A DNA stretch of 34,871 nt from an uncultured Actinomycetes bacterium (GTDB lineage: Bacteria; Actinomycetota; Acidimicrobiia; Acidimicrobiales; Microtrichaceae): contig CAIQNH010000016.1 of the NCBI GenBank assembly GCA_903873135.1, forward strand, positions 1 to 34,871, written 5' to 3'. A program made the translations under genes and the position numbers. The notes beneath the pieces were generated by a model. It was not told the origin of the DNA. It did not search any database and saw only the letters and a program-made list of their open reading frames with translations. Each line of letters starts with the position of its first letter. Within the stretch, counting starts at the first letter, position 1. Positions 1 through 8,432 of the stretch are shown here, one piece after another.

Positions 1-290
1 AGCTCCCAGTCGGCCTCGAACGACACGAGCAGGTTCCGGCACCGGACGCCGTCGGCGGTGAGCTCGGCCCGCTGGGTCGCGGCCCGCCACGACACCACAC
101 CGGCGGCCACGAGCGTCACCACCGCCAGCACCCACGGGGGGACGACGTCGGCCGCCGTCCGGTCGAGCCCGCCCCGGGACGCGCTCCACAGCACCAGTCC
201 CAGCGCGATCAGCGGCGCCGCAGCGGCGAGCGCCCGCGCCGGCGGTCCGGCCCGCACCACCACGGCCTCCGGCCCGACCGCATCGTCCAC
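1..290 (-). CDS. PH-domain (bPH6-like) membrane protein, 3' end missing
   Basis: The minus strand carries an open frame with no stop from about position 335 to the left edge. Read from GTG at 290 it begins VDDAVGPEAVVVRAGPP, followed by two hydrophobic segments (about residues 21-38 and 50-68) and then TADGVRCRNLL, which resembles the start of the bacterial PH domain found in small actinobacterial membrane proteins (low molecular weight antigen 6 type). Two TM helices followed by this PH start is the usual layout of that family. I chose GTG 290 because TACCGT lies 8 nt upstream of it. GTG 335 is a possible in-frame alternative, but it nearly touches the divergent start at 338. The function of the family is poorly known. 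The C-terminal part of the PH domain lies outside the window. Confidence 0.6.
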   Translation of the reverse strand, partial: MDDAVGPEAVVVRAGPPARALAAAAPLIALGLVLWSASRGGLDRTAADVVPPWVLAVVTLVAAGVVSWRAATQRAELTADGVRCRNLLVSFEADWE

Positions 291-298
291 GGGCACCG

Positions 299-308
299 AC
301 GGTACCGT
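299..308. promoter_or_regulatory. back-to-back -10 boxes in a 10-bp palindrome (ACGGTACCGT)
   Basis: The perfect palindrome ACGGTACCGT contains TACCGT on the plus strand (303-308) and TACCGT on the minus strand (304-299), sharing the central TA. The minus box is 8 nt upstream of the GTG at 290. The plus box is 7 nt upstream of a GTG at 316 and 29 nt upstream of the ligase start at 338. This predicts one symmetric promoter serving both genes. It is inferred from the recurring TANNNT pattern in this window. Confidence 0.45.
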
Positions 309-315
309 GACCCCC

Positions 316-345
316 GTGGGTGACTCGGTGACCACCGGTGCCTGA
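316..345 (+). CDS. possible 9-codon leader ORF overlapping the ligase start
   Basis: A GTG lies 7 nt after the plus-strand TACCGT box and opens a nine-codon frame (MGDSVTTGA) that stops at 343-345. The stop lies just past the ligase start at 338, in another frame. If transcription begins at this GTG, the mini-ORF would be translated leaderlessly and could feed ribosomes to the ligase, which has no clear Shine-Dalgarno. The support is positional only, and the ORF could be chance. Confidence 0.2.
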   Translation: MGDSVTTGA

Positions 346-1540
346 GCTCGTCGGACTGGCGCTGCCCGGAGGCCCGGCCTTCCTGGACGAACTGCGACGC
401 GTGTGGGACCGAGGCGACGTCGCCGCTCCCCTCCCCGTCGACGCGCCCACCGCACACCTGGAGCGGCTGGTCGAGGTGGTCCGGCCCGCCCGGATCGTCA
501 CACCCGACGGCGAGCGCCGGTTGCCCGGGTCGGAGACCCCGGAGGACCACGCGGGCGGGCTCCGTCCGGGCGACGCCCTGGTCGTCGCCACCTCGGGCAC
601 CACGGGCCGACCCCGGGCGGCGATCCACACGCACGCCGGCGTGGAGGCTGCCGCCTTCGCCACCGCCACGGCCCTCGGCGTGGCGCCCGACGTGCGGTGG
701 CTCGCCTGTCTGCCGCTGCACCACGTCGGCGGGCTCTCGGTGGTCACCAGGGCGCTCCTCACCGGCGCCGGACTGGAGGTCGTCCCCCGCGCCGAGCCGG
801 CCGTGCTCGCCGACGCCGCCCGACGAGGCTGCACCCACGTGTCGCTGGTGCCGACCCTCCTCCGGCGGATCGACCCGACACCGTGGCGGACGATCCTCCT
901 CGGGGGCTCGGCCCCTCCGGTGGACCGCCCCCGGAACACGGTGACCACCTACGGCTGCACCGAGACCTTCGGCGGGGTCGTCTACGACGGTCTGGCGCTC
1001 AACGGCGTGTCCGTCCGGACGGCCACCCCGCCGGGCACCCACTGGAGCGTGCCGGCGCCGATCGAGCTCCGGACCCCGTCGCTCGCCCGGGCCCTCCGGG
1101 ACGGCACCGTCCTCGGTGGCGACGACGGGTGGTTCCGCACCGACGACCTGGGCGTGCTCGACCCCGACACCGGTCGGCTGACCGTGACCGGACGGGCCGA
1201 CGACGTCGTGGTCACCGGCGGCGAGAACGTCTGGCCGGAGCCCGTCGAGCGGATCCTGGCCACCGTCCCCGGAGTGGACGAGGTCGCCGTGGTCGGGCGC
1301 GAGGACCGGGAGTGGGGCCAGCGGGTCGTCGCCGTCGTCGTGCCCTCCCCCGGGGTCGAGCCACCGGCGCTGGAGGACCTCCGCGCAGCGGTCCGCTCCG
1401 AGCTGCCGGCGGCGTGCGCACCCCGCGAGCTGGAGCTGCGCGATTCGCTCCCACGGACCGCGCTCGGCAAGATCGAGCGGTACCGACTCCGTGCGCCGGC
1501 CGACGGACCGACGCCTCCCCCAGGATCCCCCCGGACGTGA
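338..1540 (+). CDS. menE: MenE-like AMP-binding acyl-CoA ligase
   Basis: This is a 400-residue ANL-superfamily adenylate-forming enzyme that would activate a carboxylic acid to acyl-AMP and then acyl-CoA in the cytosol. It has the phosphate-binding motif TSGTTGRPR (residues 85-93), YGCTE (205-209), GWFRTDD (264-270, with the ribose-binding Asp), GGENVWP (294-300), and the C-terminal catalytic lysine in ALGKIE (K378). It is shorter than general acyl-CoA ligases (about 500-550) and resembles the compact actinobacterial o-succinylbenzoate-CoA ligases. An in-frame stop at 329-331 makes GTG 338 the first possible start. No menB, C, D or F is visible nearby, so the menaquinone role is inferred from size and motifs. 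Its stop overlaps the next gene's start (GTGA), so the two are probably translationally coupled. Confidence 0.7.
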   Translation: MPELVGLALPGGPAFLDELRRVWDRGDVAAPLPVDAPTAHLERLVEVVRPARIVTPDGERRLPGSETPEDHAGGLRPGDALVVATSGTTGRPRAAIHTHAGVEAAAFATATALGVAPDVRWLACLPLHHVGGLSVVTRALLTGAGLEVVPRAEPAVLADAARRGCTHVSLVPTLLRRIDPTPWRTILLGGSAPPVDRPRNTVTTYGCTETFGGVVYDGLALNGVSVRTATPPGTHWSVPAPIELRTPSLARALRDGTVLGGDDGWFRTDDLGVLDPDTGRLTVTGRADDVVVTGGENVWPEPVERILATVPGVDEVAVVGREDREWGQRVVAVVVPSPGVEPPALEDLRAAVRSELPAACAPRELELRDSLPRTALGKIERYRLRAPADGPTPPPGSPRT

Positions 1541-2361
1541 GCGACACCACCGACGACACCGCAGCGGCGACCAGCTTCGAGCACGTGGCGATCGCCGTGG
1601 AGCAGATCACCGACCCGTGGCCCGTGTTCGCCGACGCCCTGGGTGGCCGGTACCTCGACCGAGGCGTGAGCGACGGGTTCGGCTGGACCCAGCTGAGGTT
1701 CGCCAACGGCTTCGTCGTCGAGGGCATCCACCCGGAGTCCGGGCGTGGGTTCCTGCGCACCTTCCTGGACCGGTCCGGTCCCGGCCCGCACCACCTCACC
1801 TTCACCGTGGACCGGCTCGAGCGGGTCACCGACGCGCTCCGGGCGACCGGGATCGAACCCGTCGACGAGGACCGCCACGACCCGGTGTGGCGCGAGGCGT
1901 TCATCCACCCCCGGGACGCCCACGGGATCGTGGTGCAGGTGGCCGAGTCCCGGGTGGGCGTCCGTCGGGAGCAGGACCCGCCCGAGGGCTTCCCGGACCT
2001 GCCGTTCGACCACCCCGTCGCGTCGCTCGGGCGCGTGGTCCACGCCGTCGCCGACCTCCCGGGGGCGACCGCCCTGTTCCGGGACGTCCTCGACGGTCGG
2101 GTCACCGCCCGGGGCGCAGCCGTCGACGGCAACCACTGGGTCGAGCTCGGCTGGGGCGGTGCCGGCCGCCTGCGCCTCCTCGAGGCCACCCACGGCGAGC
2201 TCGCCGGGTGGCTCGGAGGCCGGCCCGGCCGGCTGCGGCACCTCTACTTCAGCTTCGACGAGCCGGCCACCGTGCCCGGCGCCGTCGAGGTGGCCGAGGG
2301 TCGGTGGGCGATCGACGCCGTCTGCGGCACGAGGATCGTGATCAACAGCACCGTCCGCTGA
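1537..2361 (+). CDS. double VOC-domain (glyoxalase/epimerase-fold) protein
   Basis: This 274-residue protein is made of two vicinal-oxygen-chelate modules, about residues 12-135 and 155-270. The first begins FEHVAIAVEQITD and contains GPHHLTFTVD and HGIVVQVAE, the usual strand pattern of methylmalonyl-CoA epimerase and glyoxalase-like proteins with metal-ligand His/Glu-type positions. The second module (GRVVHAVADLPGATALF, RHLYFSF) looks less conserved at metal positions. The GTG start at 1537 overlaps the ligase stop (GTGA), so the pair is probably one operon. Substrate is unknown. A CoA-thioester epimerase or lyase acting with the neighbouring ligase is possible, but a dioxygenase or binding role cannot be excluded. 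Confidence 0.65.
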   Translation: MSDTTDDTAAATSFEHVAIAVEQITDPWPVFADALGGRYLDRGVSDGFGWTQLRFANGFVVEGIHPESGRGFLRTFLDRSGPGPHHLTFTVDRLERVTDALRATGIEPVDEDRHDPVWREAFIHPRDAHGIVVQVAESRVGVRREQDPPEGFPDLPFDHPVASLGRVVHAVADLPGATALFRDVLDGRVTARGAAVDGNHWVELGWGGAGRLRLLEATHGELAGWLGGRPGRLRHLYFSFDEPATVPGAVEVAEGRWAIDAVCGTRIVINSTVR

Positions 2362-2386
2362 GTCCGGACGGACCCGGAGGACTCAG
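2358..2386. terminator. inverted repeat spanning two convergent stop codons
   Basis: CTGAGTCC (2358-2365) and GGACTCAG (2379-2386) are perfect 8-bp complements around a 13-nt loop. The left arm contains the stop TGA of the VOC gene and the right arm contains the stop (TCA on the plus strand) of the SDR gene. It would act in both directions. There is no T-run. Confidence 0.5.
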
Positions 2387-3132
2387 AGGAGCATCCCGCC
2401 GTCGACGACCAGCGTCGTCCCCGTGATCCACGAGGCGGCGTCGCTGGCCAGGAACACGGCGGCCTCGGCGATGTCCTCCGGCTCCCCGAGCCGCTGGAGC
2501 GGCACCATCCTGCCGACCGCCTCCTCGTTGGACTCCCACAGCGCCCGGGCCATGTCGGTCTTGACGAGCCCGGGGCAGATCGCCACGACCCGCACCCCGG
2601 GAGCCAGGTCCGCTGCGAGCGACTTGGTGAGGTGGATCAACGCCGCCTTGGTGACGTTGTAGTGACCGATCGACGTCTCGACCGACAGCCCACCGATCGA
2701 CGAGATGTTCACGACCACACCGCCGTGGGTCTGCATGGACCGGCGCCAGGCCTCCTGGGTCCACACGAACGCGCCCCGGAGGTTCACGTCGTAGGTCTTG
2801 TCGAGTCGGGGCAGGTCGATGTCGATCATGGGACCCATGTACGGGCTCGTCGCAGCGTTGTTGACGAGCACGTCGACGCGGCCGAAGCGCTCCACCGTGG
2901 CGGCCACGCACGCGGCGGCGGCCTCCGGGTCACCGGCGTTGGCCGCGAAGGTGGCCAGCTCGGCACCCGCGGCCGGCTGGATGCCCGCGACCGCCTCCTC
3001 GAGGGCGTCGGCCTTCCGCGACGAGAGCATCACCGATGCCCCCGCCTCGGCGTAGGCCGCCGCGATCGCGCGCCCGATACCCCGCGACGCCCCGGTCACG
3101 AGGGCCACCTTGCCGTCCAGTCTGCACTCCAC
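2383..3132 (-). CDS. SDR-family (FabG-like) NAD(P)-dependent oxidoreductase
   Basis: This 249-residue classical short-chain dehydrogenase/reductase has the cofactor motif TGASRGIG (residues 13-20), NNAA (91-94), the catalytic serine in NISSIGG (142-148), YNVTK (Y158, K162) and the CPGLVKTDMA segment (186-194). The C-terminus TTLVVDGGMLL is typical of FabG-like enzymes. It would reduce a ketone or oxidise an alcohol in the cytosol; the substrate is not predictable. GTG 3132 is chosen because the protein then begins VECRLDGKVALVTGASRGIG, the normal SDR spacing, and a TAGCGT box lies 7 nt upstream. It is divergent from the DUF255 gene and convergent with the VOC gene. Confidence 0.85.
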   Translation of the reverse strand: MECRLDGKVALVTGASRGIGRAIAAAYAEAGASVMLSSRKADALEEAVAGIQPAAGAELATFAANAGDPEAAAACVAATVERFGRVDVLVNNAATSPYMGPMIDIDLPRLDKTYDVNLRGAFVWTQEAWRRSMQTHGGVVVNISSIGGLSVETSIGHYNVTKAALIHLTKSLAADLAPGVRVVAICPGLVKTDMARALWESNEEAVGRMVPLQRLGEPEDIAEAAVFLASDAASWITGTTLVVDGGMLL

Positions 3133-3139
3133 GGCGCCG

Positions 3140-3145
3140 ACGCTA
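3140..3145 (-). promoter_or_regulatory. -10 box TAGCGT, 7 nt before the SDR start
   Basis: Minus-strand TAGCGT is followed by 7 nt and then the GTG at 3132, so transcription would start at or next to the start codon. No Shine-Dalgarno is present between them. Confidence 0.5.
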
Positions 3146-3177
3146 CCGCCCGGGGCGGCCACCGACCGCAGCGGCGT

Positions 3178-3183
3178 TAGCGT
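3178..3183 (+). promoter_or_regulatory. -10 box TAGCGT, 6 nt before the DUF255 start
   Basis: Plus-strand TAGCGT lies 6 nt before the ATG at 3190. It mirrors the TAGCGT of the divergent SDR gene 32 bp away. This predicts a leaderless mRNA. Confidence 0.5.
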
Positions 3184-3189
3184 GCCCGC

Positions 3190-5220
3190 ATGCCCAACCG
3201 CCTCGCCGACGAGACCAGCCCCTACCTGCAGCAGCACGCGGACAACCCGGTCGACTGGCGGCCCTGGGGGGCCGAGGCGTTCGAGGAGGCCCGCAGCAGC
3301 GACCGGCCCGTCCTGATCTCGGTGGGCTACTCGTCGTGCCACTGGTGCCACGTCATGGCCCACGAGTCCTTCGAGGACGAGGCGACCGCCGAGGTGATGA
3401 ACGAGTGGTTCGTCAACGTCAAGGTCGACCGCGAGGAGCGTCCCGACGTGGACCGCGTGTACATGGAGGCCACGCAGGCCATGACCGGTCACGGGGGCTG
3501 GCCGATGACCGTGTTCGCCACGCCGGACGGCGAGCCCTTCTTCTGCGGCACGTACTTCCCGGACCAGCCCCGCGGCGGCCAGGCGTCGTTCACGCAGGTG
3601 CTCACCGCCGTGCACGAGGCGTGGGTCGAGCGGCGCGGCGAGCTGCTCGAGCAGGCGGGCCAGTTGGCCGACGCCGTCCGCCGGCACGTCGTCCCGACCG
3701 GCACCGATCTCCCCGGCGTCGAGGTGCTCGACGAGGCGACCCACGGCGCCCTGGCTGCGTTCGACCCGGCCTGGGGCGGGTTCGGACAGGCCCCGAAGTT
3801 CCCCCAGACCATGACGATCGACCACCTGCTGCGCACCCACGTGCGCACCGGTTCCGCCGCGGCGCTCGAGGCCGCCGTCACGTCCGTCGACGCCATGAGC
3901 GCCGGGGGGATCTGCGACCACCTGGGCGGTGGGTTCTCCCGCTACTCCGTGGACCGCCAGTGGCTCGTCCCCCACTTCGAGAAGATGCTCTACGACAACG
4001 CGCTGTTGATCCGGCTCCTCACCCACACGTGGCAGATCACGGGGGCGGACCGCCACCTCCAGACGCTCCGAGAAGCCGTCACCTACGTGCTGCGCGACCT
4101 GTCGCACCCCGACGGGGGCCGCTTCTCGGCCGAGGACGCCGACAGCCTCCCGCCCTCAGGCGGTGACCACGCCGAGGAGGGTGCGTTCTACGTCTGGACG
4201 CCCGCCCAGGTGGCCGAGGTCCTCGAGGCGGCCGGGCTCGGGGACGTCGCCGCGGAGGCCTGCGCGTTCTACGACGTGACCGAGGGCGGGAACTTCGAGG
4301 GCGCGTCGATCCCGAACCGCATCCGGCACCGGACGGAGCTGGGCCGCCCCCCGACCGTCGAGCAGGCCCGGGAGGCGCTCCGTCGGGCCCGGGAGCAGCG
4401 TCCCCGGCCGGGACTGGACGACAAGGTCCTGACCGAGTGGAACGCTCTCCTGGTGGGCGCGCTCGCCGAGGCCGCAGCCGCCACCGGCGACGCCGACTGG
4501 TTGCGGGAGGCCGAGCGGACGGCCGAGTTCCTGTGCCTGCGGCTCCGCCGCGAGGACGGTCGCTGGCTGCGCTCGTGGCAGGACGGTCCCGACGGTGGTC
4601 GCGCCCAGCACCTCGCCTACGCCTCCGACCACGGCGCCCTGCTCGACGCCTTCGTGGAGCTCCACCAGGCGACCGGCCGTCTGCGCTGGCTCGACGAGGC
4701 CGTCGCGGTGGCCGAACTCCTCGCCCGCCACCACTGGGATCCGGAGGGCGGGGTGTTCACCACCGCCGACGACGCCGAGGAGCTCATCACCCGGCCCCGC
4801 GAGCTCGCCGACGAGGCCACGCCCTCGGGGGTGAGCCAGGCCGCCGTCGGATTCCTCCGACTCGAGGCGCTCACCGGCGAGACGCGGTGGGGCGAGATGG
4901 CGCGCTCGATCCTGCGCAACCTCGGGTCGCTCGCCGCCCGCCACCCGACGGGGTTCGGCATGCTGCTGTGGGCGGTCGAACTGCAGGCGGTCGGTGTCAC
5001 CGAGGTCGTGGTCACCGGCGACCGCACCGACCTCGCCGACGCCGTGCGCCGTCGCTTCACCCCGGGGGTCGTGCTGGCCGCCGGCGAACGGGGCACCGGG
5101 CCCCTGTGGGAGGGGCGGGACGAGACCGGGTCGGACGGTCGGGCCTACGTCTGCAGGGACCACGCGTGCCGCGCGCCGGTCGGCACCGTCGAGGATCTCC
5201 TGGCCGAGCTCGGCCGCTGA
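3190..5220 (+). CDS. YyaL/DUF255 thioredoxin-domain protein (SSP411/spermatogenesis-associated 20 family)
   Basis: This 676-residue protein has an N-terminal thioredoxin-like DUF255 domain with the hallmark [16 protein letters not shown] (C50-x-x-C53) and GGWPMTVF. A long C-terminal alpha-helical region resembles a six-hairpin glycosidase-like barrel and includes FAQAPKFPQ-type (here FGQAPKFPQ), [14 protein letters not shown] and [15 protein letters not shown] segments. The length matches the family (about 650-700). The biochemical activity of the family is not established; a role in redox or cellobiose 2-epimerase-like chemistry has been suggested from structure only. It is a single-gene unit, divergent from the SDR gene and convergent with the exporter. 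The ATG start gives the normal [21 protein letters not shown]-terminus. Confidence 0.9.
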   Translation: MPNRLADETSPYLQQHADNPVDWRPWGAEAFEEARSSDRPVLISVGYSSCHWCHVMAHESFEDEATAEVMNEWFVNVKVDREERPDVDRVYMEATQAMTGHGGWPMTVFATPDGEPFFCGTYFPDQPRGGQASFTQVLTAVHEAWVERRGELLEQAGQLADAVRRHVVPTGTDLPGVEVLDEATHGALAAFDPAWGGFGQAPKFPQTMTIDHLLRTHVRTGSAAALEAAVTSVDAMSAGGICDHLGGGFSRYSVDRQWLVPHFEKMLYDNALLIRLLTHTWQITGADRHLQTLREAVTYVLRDLSHPDGGRFSAEDADSLPPSGGDHAEEGAFYVWTPAQVAEVLEAAGLGDVAAEACAFYDVTEGGNFEGASIPNRIRHRTELGRPPTVEQAREALRRAREQRPRPGLDDKVLTEWNALLVGALAEAAAATGDADWLREAERTAEFLCLRLRREDGRWLRSWQDGPDGGRAQHLAYASDHGALLDAFVELHQATGRLRWLDEAVAVAELLARHHWDPEGGVFTTADDAEELITRPRELADEATPSGVSQAAVGFLRLEALTGETRWGEMARSILRNLGSLAARHPTGFGMLLWAVELQAVGVTEVVVTGDRTDLADAVRRRFTPGVVLAAGERGTGPLWEGRDETGSDGRAYVCRDHACRAPVGTVEDLLAELGR

Positions 5221-5232
5221 GCGCGACCCCGG

Positions 5233-7731
5233 TCACTCCACCGCACCGACGGTGGGCGCGTGGTCGGGCACCTCGATGAACGGCGCCTCGCGGACGTCCA
5301 GCATCCCGCGCGAGACCCAGTTGCGCCGATCCGCCCAGATCACGAGCGGCGGGAGCACGACCAGTGCGGCCAGGAGCGCGATGGCCACCTTGATCGCCAC
5401 GAACAACCCGAAGTTCCGCAGCAGCGGCAGCGACGAGGACGCGATGACCGCCACACCGGCGATGGCCGTCATGGCCGACACGATGAACGCCCGACCCGTG
5501 CGGGCCGCCGTGACGTCGATCGCCGCCCGGGGCTCGAGCCCTCGCCGCCGCTCCTCGATGTAGCGGAGCAGGATCAACGACGTGAACTCGGTGCAGGTCG
5601 CCACCACGAGCGGTCCACCCACGGCCGTCATGGGACTGAGCTCGATCCCGAGCGCCCAGATGGCGATGGTGGCCACGCCGGAGGACACCAGCACCGGGAC
5701 CATCGACAGCAGGGCCCGGATGAGCGAGCGCAGCCGCACCAGGAGGAACAGGAACACCAGTCCCACGGCGACCCAGGTGAGCTCGACCAGGTTGGCCTCG
5801 AGGTTGGCCAGCAACCCCGTCCCCACCACCGCCAGGCCCGAGGGCACGACCGTCGTGCCGGCGGGCGGGTCGGCGTCGGCCCGGATGCCCTCCACCACGG
5901 CCGAGCGCTCCTCGAGCGGCCCCGGCTTGGTGAGGTAGATGACGTTGAGCGCCGTTCCGTCGGTCGTGGCGGTCGAGCGCTGGATGTCCGGCGGGGCGGC
6001 GTCCCAGGCCGCCCGGACGGTCGCAGCGTCCGGGGTCTCGGGCGCGGCGCCGGGGACGTCGGTCAGGTCCGAGATCGTCGCCACGATGCTCGTCGCCCCG
6101 TTGAGGACCTGCGGGTGCGCCTCGAGCTCGGCACTGGTGAACTCGTCCACGTAGTCGACGACGGGCTGGGTGAACAGGGACTGTCCGTCGGTCGAGCGGA
6201 CGAACACCCCGAGCTCGGCGTCGCCGCCCACCTGACGGGCGACGGACCGGAGGTCGGAGATGACCTCGTTGTCCTGGTCCACCCAGTTGGTGGGGTCGGT
6301 CTCGAGTTTGATGCTCGGCTCGACGACGCTGCCCACCACGAACACCACGACCGAGACCACGGCGAGCGGGATGGCGGCGGCGGCGGGGAGGCTGCCCAGC
6401 CAGACCACCAGACGACCGAGGCGGCCCTCGCTGAAGTTCCGACCGCGGGTCGGGCTGCGGTACTCACGGATACCGAGCGCTGCGAGCGGGTTGACGATCG
6501 ACGAGAGGCAGATGGCGACGATGCCCACCGTCAGGAGCCAGCCGAAGTCACGGACCATGGGCACCTGCGAGAGCTGGATCGCCGCGAACGCGAACACCGC
6601 GTCGAACGTCACGACCAGCAGCGCCGGTCCCAGCCCGCGAGCGGCCTCCTGGATCGGGTGCGGCGAGCGGTCGATCACGACCTCCTCCTCGATCCGGGAG
6701 TGCATCTGGATCGCGTAGTCGATCCCGATGCCCAGCATGACCGGCAGCCCGGCGATGGTCACGAGCGTGAGGGGGATCCCCAGGTAGCCGGCGAGACCGA
6801 ACGCCCAGACCACGCCGACGAGCACCACCGCGAGCGGCAGGAGCCGCCAGCGGACGTTGAAGAACAACAGCAGGATCACCGCCATGACGGCCACGGCGAT
6901 GCCGCCGAGGGTCAGCATCCCGCCCTGGAGGTAGTCGTTGATGTCGAGCAGCAGGAGCGACGCCCCGGTCGTCTGGACGGCCGGGTCCCCCGGGAGACGG
7001 AGCTCGCCGATGGTCCGCACGACCTCCTCCGCCGCCGCACCCTCGGCCTCGATCGACAGGTTGCCCGCCAACCTGGTGATCAACAGCGCGTGCCGGTCGT
7101 CGGGGAAGAACGTGCGCAGGGCCTGCCGCACCCCGCCCTCGTTGTCGTAGACGAGGAACCGGACCCAGTCCGGGTCGGTGAGCACCTGGCGCTCCGGTGG
7201 GATCGACAGCAGACGTTCGGCGGTCACGGTGGTGTCGGCGGCCCGGGCGTCGGCGCTCGCCGTGTCACCGGCGGCGGTGGCGGCCTCCTGGGCCTGGAGG
7301 AGCGCCTTGGTGGCGATCGCGTCGAACACGGTGCCGCCGGCCGGCGCCTGGATCAGCGAGTTGGAGAACTCGAGCGCGGTGAGCGGCGAGATGACCCCGT
7401 CGACGTCGGGGATGGCCCGCACGCGCTCGGCAGTGGCCGAGAACGCTGCCACACCCTCGGGGGTGAACAACGAGTCGACGGTGGACCCCTCCGGGACCTC
7501 GATCGCCGTGAGCAGCGCCTGTCCGCCGAACAACTCCTGGTACTCGACGTTGTCGATCGCCACCTGGTCGTCGGCGTTGAGGTAGCTGTCCTGGCCGGTG
7601 GCGAACTCGAGCCGGGTGATCCCCAGCCCGATCACGACGGTGAACACCAGGCCGATCACGGCCACCAGACCGGCGTGCCGGCCCAGGTTCACCGCCAACC
7701 AGGACCAGAAACGTTGGCTGCGCTCGTGCAC
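5233..7731 (-). CDS. RND/MMPL-family membrane exporter
   Basis: This protein of about 832 residues has the two-repeat RND architecture: an N-terminal TM helix (about residues 16-38), a large extracytoplasmic loop, a five- to six-helix bundle containing GIGIDYAIQMHSRIEEE, a second TM helix and loop, and a final bundle ending in LLAALVVLPPLVIWAD. Such proteins use the proton gradient to move lipids or drugs across the inner membrane. GTG 7731 was chosen over the upstream GTG 7791 because it directly precedes HERSQRFWSWLAVNLGR and has GGGGGG four bases upstream. A TAGGTT box about 47 nt upstream would give a leader of about 40 nt. No membrane-fusion partner is seen. It is convergent with the DUF255 gene, 12 bp apart. 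Confidence 0.8.
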   Translation of the reverse strand: MHERSQRFWSWLAVNLGRHAGLVAVIGLVFTVVIGLGITRLEFATGQDSYLNADDQVAIDNVEYQELFGGQALLTAIEVPEGSTVDSLFTPEGVAAFSATAERVRAIPDVDGVISPLTALEFSNSLIQAPAGGTVFDAIATKALLQAQEAATAAGDTASADARAADTTVTAERLLSIPPERQVLTDPDWVRFLVYDNEGGVRQALRTFFPDDRHALLITRLAGNLSIEAEGAAAEEVVRTIGELRLPGDPAVQTTGASLLLLDINDYLQGGMLTLGGIAVAVMAVILLLFFNVRWRLLPLAVVLVGVVWAFGLAGYLGIPLTLVTIAGLPVMLGIGIDYAIQMHSRIEEEVVIDRSPHPIQEAARGLGPALLVVTFDAVFAFAAIQLSQVPMVRDFGWLLTVGIVAICLSSIVNPLAALGIREYRSPTRGRNFSEGRLGRLVVWLGSLPAAAAIPLAVVSVVVFVVGSVVEPSIKLETDPTNWVDQDNEVISDLRSVARQVGGDAELGVFVRSTDGQSLFTQPVVDYVDEFTSAELEAHPQVLNGATSIVATISDLTDVPGAAPETPDAATVRAAWDAAPPDIQRSTATTDGTALNVIYLTKPGPLEERSAVVEGIRADADPPAGTTVVPSGLAVVGTGLLANLEANLVELTWVAVGLVFLFLLVRLRSLIRALLSMVPVLVSSGVATIAIWALGIELSPMTAVGGPLVVATCTEFTSLILLRYIEERRRGLEPRAAIDVTAARTGRAFIVSAMTAIAGVAVIASSSLPLLRNFGLFVAIKVAIALLAALVVLPPLVIWADRRNWVSRGMLDVREAPFIEVPDHAPTVGAVE

Positions 7732-7777
7732 GTGACCCCCCGATCGACGCCGGCCGGCGGCAGCCGGACGGTCGGTC

Positions 7778-7787
7778 AACCTAGCGT
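7778..7787. promoter_or_regulatory. back-to-back -10 boxes (AACCTAGCGT)
   Basis: Minus-strand TAGGTT (7783-7778) would serve the exporter with a leader of about 40 nt. Plus-strand TAGCGT (7782-7787) shares the central TA and points rightward into the 3' end of the nitroreductase gene, with no start codon after it. The ANNNTANNNT geometry is the same as at 299-308. Confidence 0.35.
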
Positions 7788-7823
7788 CCACCCGGAGGTC
7801 ACGACGGGTTCAGGTGGGGGCGT

Positions 7824-8432
7824 TCACCATCCGCCGCGGTGGACGTGCACCGCCGGGTCGGGACGGCCCCGCCGGGCCGACCGCGACGGCTCCCCCGCCC
7901 CGGCCGCCGGGTGGCCGAGCGCCAGCGTCCCCGCGGCCCGGAGGCCCTCCGGGACGCCGAGGGCGGCGAGCACCGCCGTCTCGTGGCCGAACAGTCCGAA
8001 CCACAGCGCGCCGAGGCCGGCGGCCTCGGCAGCGAGCAGCACACCCATCGCCGCCGAGCCGGCGTCGACGAACCAGTACGGCACGGACCACGCCGCCTCG
8101 GACTCCCCGAGGCCACTCGCCGCCTTGTCCGCCTCGGCGTAGCGCTCCACGTAGGCCGACGGGTCCACCAGCACCACGGTCAGCACCGGCGCACGCAGGA
8201 GGCCCGGCCACCGGAACGACGACCGTCTCGGTTCGGGGAGCGTCACGTCCCAGTACCGCTGGACCTCCCTGCCCTCGAGGACGACGAGGTGGAGACCGTG
8301 GGTGTTGCCGGCACGGGGGCCGGCGAAGGCGGCGGCCAGCACCGGGTCGAGGACGCCGGCGGGGACGGGGTCTGCGGTGAAGTCCCGGCACATGCGCCGG
8401 GACGCGAGCACGTCCTCCAGACGGGCGGTCAC
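7824..8432 (-). CDS. nitroreductase-family flavoprotein
   Basis: This 202-residue protein has the nitroreductase pattern: N-terminal VLASRRMCRDF, AFAGPRAGNTHGLHLVVL (flavin-phosphate region, about residues 30-50), the central helix AGSAAMGVLLAAEAAGLGALWFG, and a terminal ALGHPAAG loop. It would bind FMN and use NAD(P)H, or possibly F420 as in other actinobacterial members, to reduce an unknown substrate. The GTG start at 8432 overlaps the upstream gene's stop (GTGA), so the pair is coupled. The C-terminal tail is rich in Arg and Gly. Substrate and cofactor preference cannot be read from the sequence. Confidence 0.75.
   Translation of the reverse strand: MTARLEDVLASRRMCRDFTADPVPAGVLDPVLAAAFAGPRAGNTHGLHLVVLEGREVQRYWDVTLPEPRRSSFRWPGLLRAPVLTVVLVDPSAYVERYAEADKAASGLGESEAAWSVPYWFVDAGSAAMGVLLAAEAAGLGALWFGLFGHETAVLAALGVPEGLRAAGTLALGHPAAGAGEPSRSARRGRPDPAVHVHRGGW

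Noticed and set aside
5260-8142. Very long plus-strand open frame opposite the exporter
   Set aside because: Antisense to a clear RND/MMPL protein; its product is Arg/Asp/His-rich low-complexity as expected from high-GC antisense frames.
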